DNA of 11,685 nucleotides from Streptomyces bikiniensis (lineage in GTDB: Bacteria; Actinomycetota; Actinomycetes; Streptomycetales; Streptomycetaceae), in contig JNWL01000082.1 of NCBI GenBank assembly GCA_000716465.1, positions 1 through 11,685 on the forward strand, given 5' to 3'. This document shows positions 6,056-11,685 of this stretch, in pieces. The notes beneath the pieces were generated by a model. That model had not been told where the DNA came from and made no database searches. It was given only the letters and a program-made list of their open reading frames with translations. The translations under genes were made by a program, and so were the position numbers. The stretch's first letter is position 1. Every line of letters begins with the position of its first letter.

Positions 6056-7681
6056 GTGTCCAAGGTCTGGCCCGACATGCTCGTGGCCCCGCACGTCTCG
6101 GCGGCCGCCCGCGCCATGCCCCGACCGGTCGAGCACCACGCCTCCCTTCCGCCGGGCCCGCACACCCACGAAGGCGGCCCGGCCTTCGTACGGGAGCCCC
6201 GCGAGGAACTGTTCCTCCTCGCCGTCGGCAACTTCGTCTCCCAGCGGACCTTCTACGAGAGCGGCGAGGAGCGCGACGACCGGTACGCGCGGCTCGTGGG
6301 CGAACTCGCCGTCGAGGACCCGGACTGGACGGCCGGCCTGCTGCGCTGGCTGCGCGCCGAGGGCAACGTGCGCACCGCGTCCCTGGTGGGCGCCGCCGCG
6401 TACGTACGGGCCCGGCTCCTGGCCGGGGCGACCGGCGGCCCGTCCAACCGGTCCGTGATCGACTCCGTGCTCCGGCGCGCCGACGAGCCCGGGGAACTGC
6501 TCGCCCGCTGGACGGCGGCGTACGGGCGGAACGTGCCGCAGCCCGTGAAGCGGGGCGTCGCCGACGCCGTACGCCGGCTGTACTCGTCCCGGTCCCTGCT
6601 CAAGTACGACACCCCGTCCAGGGAGTTCCGCTTCGGCGACGTCCTCAACCTGACCCACGCCACCCCCGACCCGGACAAGCCCTGGCAGGGCGCCCTCTTC
6701 CAGTACGCCCTGGACCGCCGCCACCACCCCGAGCGGGCGCTCCCGCCGGCCTCCGACCGGCTGCTCACCGCGCACCGGGAGCTGATGGAGCTGCCGGCGG
6801 GGGAGCGGCGGGCCGTGGTGACCGGGCCGGGCGGCGCCGAACGCCTGGCGGCCGCCGGCACGACCTGGGAGGCCCTGGCCGGCTGGCTCCACGGACCCCT
6901 GGACGCCCCCGTCTGGGAGGCCGCCATCCCCTCGATGGGACCGATGGCCCTCCTGCGGAACCTGCGGAACTTCGACGGGGCGGGGGTCTCGGACGGGACC
7001 GCCGCCGAGGTCGCCGCACGCCTCGCGGACCCCGTCGAGGTCGCCCGCTCCCGGCAGTTCCCCTTCCGCTACCTGGCCGCCCACCGGCACGCCCCCTCGG
7101 CGCGCTGGACGCCCGCGCTCGAACAGGCCCTGGGCCACTCCCTGGCGAACGTGCCGGCCCTGCCCGGCCGGACGCTGATCCTGGTGGACCGGTCCGACTC
7201 CATGTTCTGGGACACCCTCTCCGAGCGGTCGAAGCTGACCCGGGCGGACGCGGCCGCCGTCTTCGGCGCCGCGCTGGCCCTGCGCGCCGAACGGGCGGAC
7301 CTGGTGGAGTTCGGCTGGCACAGCAAGGCGGTGCCGTTCACACCGGGCGAGCCGGTGCTCGGAATCCTGGAACGGTTCCACGACCTCGGCGGCACCTACA
7401 CCGACAAGGCGGTGCGCGCCCACTACCGGGGGCACGACCGGGTCCTGATCGTCACCGACGAGCAGACCGCGTACCACGATTCCGGCGACCCGGCCGCGTC
7501 GGTCCCCGCCGAGGTCCCGGTCTACACCTGGAACCTGGCGGGGTACCGGTCCGCCCACGGTCCCGCGGGCCCGCACCGGCACACCTTCGGCGGCCTCGCG
7601 GACTCCGCGTTCCGGATGATCGGCCTCATCGAGGCCGGCCGCCGGGCCGCCTGGCCGTGGACCGCCCCCGACCCGGCGTAG
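6056..7681 (+). CDS. TROVE/VWA domain protein, bacterial Ro60 (Rsr) homologue
   Basis: The 541-residue product begins with a variable tail, then from about residue 38 (HTHEGGPAF) follows the TROVE helical-repeat ring found in Ro 60-kDa proteins. Recognisable segments include LLRWLRAEGNVRTASLVGAA, PKPVKRG-like QPVKRGVADAVRRLY, LLKYDTP and SRQFPFRYLAA. A von Willebrand A domain follows with an intact metal site, D378-R-S-D-S, a later GGTYTDKA threonine segment and VTDEQ. Ro60 proteins bind Y RNAs and misfolded RNAs; in Deinococcus, Rsr works with polynucleotide phosphorylase in RNA decay and rRNA maturation. GTG 6056 has no good ribosome site. ATG 6077 or 6116, or a CTG at 6032 after GGGGGA, are alternatives, and the conserved region starts after all of them. 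No RNA ligase or other RNA-repair gene is adjacent. Confidence 0.9.
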   Translation: MSKVWPDMLVAPHVSAAARAMPRPVEHHASLPPGPHTHEGGPAFVREPREELFLLAVGNFVSQRTFYESGEERDDRYARLVGELAVEDPDWTAGLLRWLRAEGNVRTASLVGAAAYVRARLLAGATGGPSNRSVIDSVLRRADEPGELLARWTAAYGRNVPQPVKRGVADAVRRLYSSRSLLKYDTPSREFRFGDVLNLTHATPDPDKPWQGALFQYALDRRHHPERALPPASDRLLTAHRELMELPAGERRAVVTGPGGAERLAAAGTTWEALAGWLHGPLDAPVWEAAIPSMGPMALLRNLRNFDGAGVSDGTAAEVAARLADPVEVARSRQFPFRYLAAHRHAPSARWTPALEQALGHSLANVPALPGRTLILVDRSDSMFWDTLSERSKLTRADAAAVFGAALALRAERADLVEFGWHSKAVPFTPGEPVLGILERFHDLGGTYTDKAVRAHYRGHDRVLIVTDEQTAYHDSGDPAASVPAEVPVYTWNLAGYRSAHGPAGPHRHTFGGLADSAFRMIGLIEAGRRAAWPWTAPDPA

Positions 7682-7696
7682 CCGGACCGGGGGCGG
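7662..7696. terminator. Hairpin over the TROVE stop codon, likely bidirectional terminator
   Basis: CCGCCCCCGACCCGGC (7662-7677) pairs with GCCGGACCGGGGGCGG (7681-7696) around the loop GTA, with two mismatches (7671/7690 and 7672/7689 region). The stop codon TAG 7679-7681 lies at the loop. The TROVE and DUF305 genes converge with a 42-bp gap, so one stem could serve both. There is no T-tract on either strand. Confidence 0.55.
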
Positions 7697-7723
7697 CGGA
7701 AGGGGCGGGGCGGGAAGGGCCGG

Positions 7724-8392
7724 TCAGAGCCGGTCGAGGATCCTCCGCAGCTCGGCGACCTCGGCGGACTGGGTCCGTACGACGTCGCCGGCGAGCTTCT
7801 TGGCCGTGGGGTTGAGGCCGTTCTTCCGCTCCTCCTCCGCCATGGCCACCGCACCCTCGTGGTGGGCGATCATCAACTCGGCGAAGGCGCGGTCGAATTC
7901 CTCGCCCTCGGCGGACGCCAGGCGCTTCATGTCCTGCTCGGACATCATCCCGGCCATGCCGTGACCGTCCCCGTGACCGCCTCCGTGACCGTCCCCGTGG
8001 TCGGCGGTCCCGGGCCTGCCCCAGCCCTTGAGCCAGGCCCGCATCGTGCGGATCTCCGGGTCCTGGGCCCGCTCGATCGCGGCGACCAGCTTCTTGACGT
8101 CGGCGTCCTGGGCCCGCCCGTCGGCGAGCCGCGCCATCTCCAGGGCCTGCTCGTGGTGGGGGATCATCATCTGCGCGAACATGACGTCCGCGTCGTTGAA
8201 GGGCCCCGGAGCGGGCGCCGGGGAGGCGGCGGACCCGGGGGCCGCCGCGGTGGCGGACGGGGAGGCGGTGGCGGACGCCGACGGGGCGGTGCCGTCCGCG
8301 CCGCAGGCGGTGAGCAGGAGTCCGGTCGCGGCGACGGCGCCGAGGAGGGCGGACGTCCGGGCGGCGCGGTTCGTGAAGGCGCGCATGCGCAT
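7724..8392 (-). CDS. DUF305 lipoprotein with His/Met-rich metal-binding segment
   Basis: The 222-residue product starts with a basic N-terminus, a hydrophobic stretch and a lipobox LTAC with C30 as the lipidated residue, so it is probably anchored outside the membrane. An Ala/Ser/Pro linker follows. Two DUF305 halves carry MIPHHEQALEMA (about 76-87) and MIAHHEGAVAMA (about 174-185), the paired His-His helices of this ferritin-like fold. Between them is a His/Gly/Asp/Met-rich run (about 132-150). DUF305 proteins such as cyanobacterial CopM are linked to extracytoplasmic copper binding; that role here is inferred. ATG 8392 is supported by GAGGT six bases upstream on the minus strand. It lies 113 bp downstream of the DUF6153 gene on the same strand. 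Confidence 0.88.
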   Translation of the reverse strand: MRMRAFTNRAARTSALLGAVAATGLLLTACGADGTAPSASATASPSATAAAPGSAASPAPAPGPFNDADVMFAQMMIPHHEQALEMARLADGRAQDADVKKLVAAIERAQDPEIRTMRAWLKGWGRPGTADHGDGHGGGHGDGHGMAGMMSEQDMKRLASAEGEEFDRAFAELMIAHHEGAVAMAEEERKNGLNPTAKKLAGDVVRTQSAEVAELRRILDRL

Positions 8393-8413
8393 GGTGGTAC
8401 CTCGTGTGCTGTG

Positions 8414-8439
8414 CGTACGGTTCCGCACGGTTCCGTACG
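8414..8439. repeat. Imperfect palindrome and 10-bp direct repeat before the DUF305 gene
   Basis: CGTACGG (8414-8420) and CCGTACG (8433-8439) are inverted copies. GTACGGTTCC (8415-8424) is directly repeated as GCACGGTTCC (8425-8434). The element lies in the 113-bp gap between the DUF6153 and DUF305 genes and could be a secondary operator or an mRNA stem. Confidence 0.45.
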
Positions 8440-8505
8440 GGTGGAAAAGGGCAGGTCGAAGCGGCTCACGGGCGGTGTGGAGCACCCGTGCGCGGGACGG
8501 CCGGC

Positions 8506-8904
8506 CTATATCCGCAGGACGGACAGCAGGGCGAGGTCGGGGGGACGGCGGGGCGGGGCGTGCGGGGCCCGCACGTGCGCGAGGCGCGCCAGGAAGGGGA
8601 CGAGCCGTTCGGGGCCGTGCCCCAGCGCTGCCAGGACGAGCCGGGCCAGCAGCCAGATGCCGAGGACGGCCACGCACAGGGTGGTCATGTCCGTCTTCGC
8701 GCCGGGACCGTGCGGGGCGTCGGAGCCCCCGCCGTCGTGCGCGGCCGAGGCGGTGGCGGTGGTGTGGTGCGAGCCGCCGCCGGAGCCCTCGGGGTGGCCC
8801 ACGGTGTGCATCAGGAACACGCCGAGCGCGAGCACGCCGACGAGCAGGAGGTGCGCCAGGGCGCCTCCCGCTCGTCGGCGGCGTTCCGCTCGTCGTGTTC
8901 GCAC
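8506..8904 (-). CDS. DUF6153 family small membrane protein
   Basis: The 132-residue product has an Arg-rich start, a first membrane segment at about 15-36 (LAHLLLVGVLALGVFLMHTVGH), a loop rich in His, Gly and Ser (about 37-70), a second membrane segment at about 74-94 and a basic C-terminal tail. This layout matches the actinobacterial DUF6153 family, whose function is not established. GTG 8904 is well supported by GGAGG eight bases upstream. The His-rich, probably external loop and the pairing with a DUF305 lipoprotein suggest a shared metal-handling role, which is inference. The gene is preceded by a CsoR-like palindrome and lies 52 bp after the TPR gene on the same strand. Confidence 0.75.
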   Translation of the reverse strand: MRTRRAERRRRAGGALAHLLLVGVLALGVFLMHTVGHPEGSGGGSHHTTATASAAHDGGGSDAPHGPGAKTDMTTLCVAVLGIWLLARLVLAALGHGPERLVPFLARLAHVRAPHAPPRRPPDLALLSVLRI

Positions 8905-8926
8905 AGCCAGGACCTCCCGGCCGCCG

Positions 8927-8946
8927 AATATACCGCGTGGGGGTAT
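8927..8946 (-). promoter_or_regulatory. CsoR-like palindrome overlapping a predicted -10 element
   Basis: On the minus strand ATACCCCCACGCGGTAT (8946-8930) is a palindrome with ATACC(C/G)C arms around CAC and one mismatch. It resembles the ATACCCC...GGGGTAT operators bound by copper-sensing CsoR repressors in actinobacteria. It overlaps TATATT (8932-8927), a good -10 sequence, although no convincing -35 is visible. It sits 23 bp upstream of the DUF6153 start, so it would control DUF6153 and probably DUF305. The regulator itself is not encoded in the window. Confidence 0.5.
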
Positions 8947-8956
8947 CAGGAACGCG

Positions 8957-9301
8957 TCAGGACACCGGCTCGCCCGCCATGGCGGCGGCCATCCGCAGAT
9001 GCGGCGCGGCCTCCTCCCGGCGCCCCTGCCGCTCCAGCGTGCGGCCGAGCATCAGCCGGGCGTAGTGCTCGACCGGGTCGCGCTCCAGGATCGCGCGCAG
9101 CTCGGTCTCGGCCTGGGAGAGCCGGGCGGAGTGGTAGTACGCGCGGGCGAGGAGGAGCCGCTGGGCCGTCTGGTCCGGGTGCTCGGCGACGAGACCGCGC
9201 AGGATGCGGACGGCGGTCCCGTACTCCTTCGCGTCGAAGAACAGCCGCGCCCGGTCCCAGCGCTCCCCGGCCGTGCCGAACTCGTAGTACGTGTCGCTCA
9301 C
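8957..9301 (-). CDS. Small tetratricopeptide repeat (TPR) protein
   Basis: The 114-residue product consists almost wholly of three TPR-like helix pairs at about 13-44, 45-77 and 78-110. They show the usual small/large residue pattern, for example LARAYYHSARLSQAETELRAIL and LGRTLERQGRREEAAPHL. There is no signal peptide or membrane segment, so it is probably a cytoplasmic protein-interaction scaffold with unknown partner. GTG 9301 has AAGGAAG five bases upstream. It is divergent from the pirin gene, an arrangement I recall as common in streptomycetes, so the two may share regulation. Downstream come DUF6153 and DUF305 on the same strand, but those have their own likely promoter. Confidence 0.85.
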   Translation of the reverse strand: MSDTYYEFGTAGERWDRARLFFDAKEYGTAVRILRGLVAEHPDQTAQRLLLARAYYHSARLSQAETELRAILERDPVEHYARLMLGRTLERQGRREEAAPHLRMAAAMAGEPVS

Positions 9302-9359
9302 TCGCTCTTCCTTTCAGGAGCCCGATCCGCCGCCGAGGGGGGCAGTCACCCGGTCCAAC

Positions 9360-9387
9360 CACCTAGGATGATTTAACATTCCACTAA
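9360..9387 (-). promoter_or_regulatory. Predicted promoter of the TPR gene
   Basis: On the minus strand TTAGTG (9387-9382) and TAGGTG (9365-9360) are separated by 16 bp within an unusually AT-rich island (9364-9390). Transcription would start near 9353, about 50 bp before the GTG. The match to consensus is moderate. Confidence 0.35.
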
Positions 9388-9457
9388 CTCTTCCGGGTGG
9401 CTCCCGACTTCCCGGGGCTCCGCCGGAGCGTCACTCCCCAAGGTCTCCGGACCGGAA

Positions 9458-9470
9458 TAGGTTGGGCAGC
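9458..9470 (+). promoter_or_regulatory. -10 element for leaderless transcription of the pirin gene
   Basis: TAGGTT (9458-9463) is a good actinobacterial -10 sequence and is followed by exactly seven bases before ATG 9471, so transcription would begin at or next to the start codon. There is no Shine-Dalgarno sequence. A leaderless mRNA explains both facts. No consensus -35 is present. Confidence 0.5.
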
Positions 9471-10436
9471 ATGAGCAATCTCGATCGCCAGGCCGTCCCG
9501 GCCGTCTGCGGCGGACGCGGGTTCGTCGCCGCCGAGCCGGTACGGGAACTCCTCAGCCCCCGCCGCGTCCAGCTCGGTGAATCGACCGAGGTCCGCCGCC
9601 TGCTCCCGAACCTGGGCCGGCGGATGATCGGCGCCTGGGTCTTCGTCGACCACTACGGGCCCGACGACATCGCCGACGAGCCCGGCATGCAGGTCCCGCC
9701 CCACCCCCACATGGGGCTCCAGACCGTCAGCTGGCTCCACGAGGGCGAGGTGCTGCACCGCGACTCCACCGGCAGTCTCCAGACCATCCGCCCGCGCGAA
9801 CTGGGCCTGATGACCTCCGGCCGGGCGATCTCCCACTCCGAGGAGAGCCCCCGGCCGCACGCCCGCCTCCTGCACGGCGCCCAGCTCTGGGTCGCCCTCC
9901 CCGACGCCCACCGGCACGTCGAACCCCACTTCGAGCACCACGCCGACCTGCCCCGGGCCACCGCCCCCGGCCTCACGGCCACCGTGATCCTGGGCTCCCT
10001 CGACGGCGCCGCCTCGCCGGGCACCGCGTACACCCCGATCGTCGGCGCCGACCTCGCCCTCACCGCCGGCACCGAGACGCGCCTCCCGCTGGAGCCCGAC
10101 TTCGAGTACGCGGTCCTCGCGATGTCCGGCGAGACCCGCGTCGACGGCGTGCCCGTCCTGCCCGGCTCGATGCTCTACCTCGGCTGCGGCCGCACCGAAC
10201 TCCCCCTCCACGCCCTCTCGGACGCGGGCCTGATGCTCCTCGGCGGCGAACCCTTCGCGGAGGAGATCGTCATGTGGTGGAACTTCGTGGGCCGCACGGA
10301 CGAGGAGATCCGCAAGGCCCGGGAGGACTGGATGACGTCCGACCGCTTCGGTGAGGTCAAGGGGTACGACGGCGGCCGGCTGAACGCCCCGGAGATGCCG
10401 GCGACGCAGCTGAAGGCGCGAGGAAGGGTGCGCTGA
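9471..10436 (+). CDS. Pirin family protein
   Basis: The 321-residue product is a bicupin of the pirin family, at the usual length. The N-terminal cupin keeps all four iron ligands known from human pirin: H78 and H80 in PPHPHMGLQT, and H122 and E124 in AISHSEES. LWVALP and the C-terminal segment with GGEPFAEEIVMWWNFVGR are also family hallmarks. Pirins are iron proteins reported variously as quercetinases, redox sensors or binding partners of metabolic enzymes; the role here is not determined. ATG 9471 was chosen over TTG 9462 because it matches a leaderless promoter layout. The gene is divergent from the TPR gene and is followed by a hairpin about 70 bp downstream. Confidence 0.93.
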   Translation: MSNLDRQAVPAVCGGRGFVAAEPVRELLSPRRVQLGESTEVRRLLPNLGRRMIGAWVFVDHYGPDDIADEPGMQVPPHPHMGLQTVSWLHEGEVLHRDSTGSLQTIRPRELGLMTSGRAISHSEESPRPHARLLHGAQLWVALPDAHRHVEPHFEHHADLPRATAPGLTATVILGSLDGAASPGTAYTPIVGADLALTAGTETRLPLEPDFEYAVLAMSGETRVDGVPVLPGSMLYLGCGRTELPLHALSDAGLMLLGGEPFAEEIVMWWNFVGRTDEEIRKAREDWMTSDRFGEVKGYDGGRLNAPEMPATQLKARGRVR

Positions 10437-10944
10437 ACTGCTCTTTTCTCTGCCGAGTCGATGTGGGGGTCGAGGGCGCTCGGCGCCTCCCTGTAGCTGC
10501 TGTGGCGACTGTGGGAGGGGGCATCGCAGCACTCCCACAGTCGCGCGGCCGACGGGTGGGTTTCCGGAGTGTGCTCGTGTACGAGCGGGTCTGATCAGCT
10601 GAATGCTGACCTTTTGCCCACTTTGCTGTCAGGGCGTCAGTCGTGTGGGGCCCTGGCACCGGACGATGCCGGAGTGGTCTCGGCCTGTCCTGTGTCGCTC
10701 ATTGACTGGCGAGGCGTCGTGGTAGATGCAGGTCCTGTGCGAGCCCCTTCCGCTGTGTACCTTGGGGGCATCGGAGGCGTGGTGATCGGCGTCAGCGTGA
10801 CCGGTGACGAACCGCAACGGGCCTGGCTCATCCGGGCTTCATCTCAGTCTCAGGGCTGTCCCGCACATGCCGGCCGGGTTGCACCCAGGTGGGAGCGGGG
10901 ATATCCGCGAGCTTCCGGCACGGCGGCTGTGGCAGCCTGCCGGC
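10437..10944. other. 508-bp gene-poor region
   Basis: No coding sequence here is convincing on either strand; the open frames lack conserved features and have irregular codon use. The region contains a 13-bp hairpin (10505-10544), a short palindrome GCTCGT-GT-ACGAGC (10573-10586), and sequence visibly richer in T and A than the rest of the window. No tRNA or other known RNA was recognised. Confidence 0.5.
10505..10544. terminator. 13-bp perfect hairpin downstream of pirin
   Basis: GCGACTGTGGGAG (10505-10517) is the exact reverse complement of CTCCCACAGTCGC (10532-10544), with a 14-nt loop. It lies 68 bp after the pirin stop and is probably its terminator. There is no T-tract, so another structural role is possible. 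Confidence 0.6.
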
Positions 10945-11289
10945 ATGCCGTGGAAGTTGCGAGAACATGCAGGCCGTCACTACGCCGTTCTCTTTCACTA
11001 CGCCTTGCCCGACGATGCCTGGGCCGTGGAGTTGAGCGAGGCTGTGCCGGCGTCGGCCGAGGGGGCCGAAACCCCCGACGCCGCAATGACCTATGTGCCC
11101 GGTGTCGCCTTCTTGGTAGCGCTTGTCCCGGACGAGGACCCGAATCTGCAGCCGACCGTCCGCGTCTGGAGCCCTGTCGAGCGCGTTGTCCCCTACGAGG
11201 TCATGCGCTGGTTCATGGAGCAGGTGGCCGACCAGGCAGAACGCTGCCGCATCGCGTTCGAGCAGGAGGAACCTGAAGCAGTGGAATGA
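10945..11289 (+). CDS. Hypothetical protein, 114 residues
   Basis: I do not recognise this protein. From ATG 10945 it reads MPWKLREHAGRHYAVLFHYA..., a well-behaved sequence with hydrophobic and charged segments, then an internal hydrophobic stretch YVPGVAFLVALVP (about 51-63), a likely amphipathic helix EVMRWFMEQVADQAERCRIAFEQ and an acidic end. No signal peptide or clear membrane segment is seen. The frame is open further upstream to 10804, but that part looks non-coding. No ribosome site precedes the ATG. CAGCCT at 10933-10938, six bases before it, could be a -10 element of a leaderless message. The stop codon touches the inverted repeat that precedes the right transposase remnant, so the C-terminus may have been altered by an insertion. 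Confidence 0.55.
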   Translation: MPWKLREHAGRHYAVLFHYALPDDAWAVELSEAVPASAEGAETPDAAMTYVPGVAFLVALVPDEDPNLQPTVRVWSPVERVVPYEVMRWFMEQVADQAERCRIAFEQEEPEAVE

Positions 11290-11312
11290 TCACGCGGTGA
11301 CCGGTGTGATCA
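11287..11312. repeat. 7-bp inverted repeat at the start of the right transposase remnant
   Basis: TGATCAC (11287-11293) and GTGATCA (11306-11312) are exact inverted copies 12 bp apart. They flank the presumed GTG start of the transposase and include the stop codon of the preceding hypothetical gene. The repeat may belong to the left end of the insertion sequence, but I cannot define the true IS boundary. Confidence 0.4.
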
Positions 11313-11651
11313 CGGCGTCGGAGCCTTCCTGGACAGCCCGGTTCACCGGACTGAGTCCGCGACGCTTCGGCAAGCCGGTGACGGTTCTGCGACGTGAGGG
11401 TGTGGACGCGGTTCGCAAGGGCCGGCCGTGGAGCCTGCCGCTGGAGGACCGCGTATTGGCGCACGAACCTCACGATGCGGCAGTTCGCCCCATTGTTCGG
11501 GGTGCCGAAGTCGGCGGCGGACAGGATCATCGACCACCTCGGGCCGGTGCTCGCCCTCCAGCCCCGCAAGCGGTTCACCAAGGACGCCGTGCTCATCGTG
11601 GACGGCACCCTGGTCCCCGCTCGCGACCACGCCATCGCCGAGCGGTCGAAG
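11297..11651 (+). pseudogene. IS5-type transposase, frameshifted and truncated
   Basis: From GTG 11297 the frame reads VTGVITASEPSW...RPWSLPLEDR, the N-terminus of a common streptomycete IS5-type transposase. At about 11453 the frame changes, and the next one reads YWRTNLTMRQFAPLFGVPKS, then LALQPRKRFTKDAVLIVDGTLVPARDHAIAERSK, which includes the first catalytic Asp region (VDGTLVP). By comparison with the intact family as I remember it, about 17 bp encoding LLVAA are missing at the junction. Family similarity stops after 11651, where NYRYSTNHQ-like residues would be expected, and the remaining bases to the window edge are unrelated. The gene cannot make active transposase. It differs in sequence from the tail at the left edge. 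Confidence 0.75.
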
Positions 11652-11685
11652 ACATCTCATGTCGTCGGAGGTCAACTCAGTGTGT

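Noticed and set aside
4440..6458. Plus-strand frame of 672 codons crossing the terminator
   Set aside because: It runs through the hairpin terminator and overlaps two well-supported genes; composition is Arg/Pro-rich.
6029..7582. Minus-strand frame of 517 codons opposite the TROVE gene
   Set aside because: No recognisable domain; shadow of the TROVE/VWA gene.
10357..10659. Minus-strand frame of 100 codons downstream of pirin
   Set aside because: It includes both arms of the 10505-10544 hairpin, overlaps the pirin 3' end and shows no protein-like pattern.
10569..11276. Plus-strand frame of 235 codons overlapping the hypothetical gene
   Set aside because: The alternative frame from 10945 has more natural residue composition; this one becomes Arg-rich where they overlap.
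11667..11685. New gene starting at GTG 11680 after GGAGGT
   Set aside because: Only two codons are visible before the window ends; good ribosome site but no way to test coding potential.
1..11685. CRISPR array, tRNA/rRNA genes, riboswitch
   Set aside because: No regularly spaced repeats with unique spacers, and no recognisable tRNA, rRNA or riboswitch core was found on either strand.

Overview
The window is high-GC actinobacterial DNA, most likely from Streptomyces or a close relative. Evidence for this is the strong G/C bias at third codon positions, GTG starts, an apparently leaderless gene, and protein families (DUF6153, a TROVE/Ro60 protein with a VWA domain, a pirin next to a small TPR protein) arranged as is usual in streptomycetes. 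Fragments of two different IS5-type transposases sit at the two ends, so the genes lie between old insertion-sequence remnants.

Layout, left to right. (1) 3-86: C-terminal tail of a transposase. (2) 332-1774 (+): FAD-dependent pyridine nucleotide-disulfide oxidoreductase with the CX4C redox pair but a Tyr where the catalytic His normally lies. (3) 1848-2456 (-): TetR-type regulator, convergent with (2). (4) 2589-2625: perfect 17+3+17 bp palindrome between the regulator and (5) 2639-4054 (+), an NCS1 nucleobase-type permease, followed 47 bp later by (6) 4102-5775 (+), an amidohydrolase-3 family metal hydrolase. Items 3-6 look like one ligand-controlled uptake and hydrolysis module. (7) 5792-5830: a 16-bp terminator hairpin closing that operon. 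(8) 5831-6055: a structured non-coding leader, then (9) 6056-7681 (+), a Ro60-like TROVE/VWA protein. (10) Minus-strand group: TPR protein (9301-8957), DUF6153 membrane protein (8904-8506) and DUF305 lipoprotein (8392-7724). A CsoR-like palindrome lies in front of the DUF6153-DUF305 pair, which suggests a copper-responsive envelope module. (11) 9471-10436 (+): pirin, divergent from the TPR gene and apparently leaderless. (12) 10437-10944: about 500 bp with no credible gene but a strong hairpin. (13) 10945-11289 (+): a 114-residue protein I do not recognise. (14) 11297-11651 (+): 5' part of a second IS5-type transposase, frameshifted and cut short.

Most worth a second look are the long palindromic operator of the permease/amidohydrolase module, the possible Y-RNA-like hairpin in front of the Ro60 homologue, and the CsoR-like box before the DUF6153/DUF305 pair. 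All family calls were made by reading the translated sequence; no database search was run.
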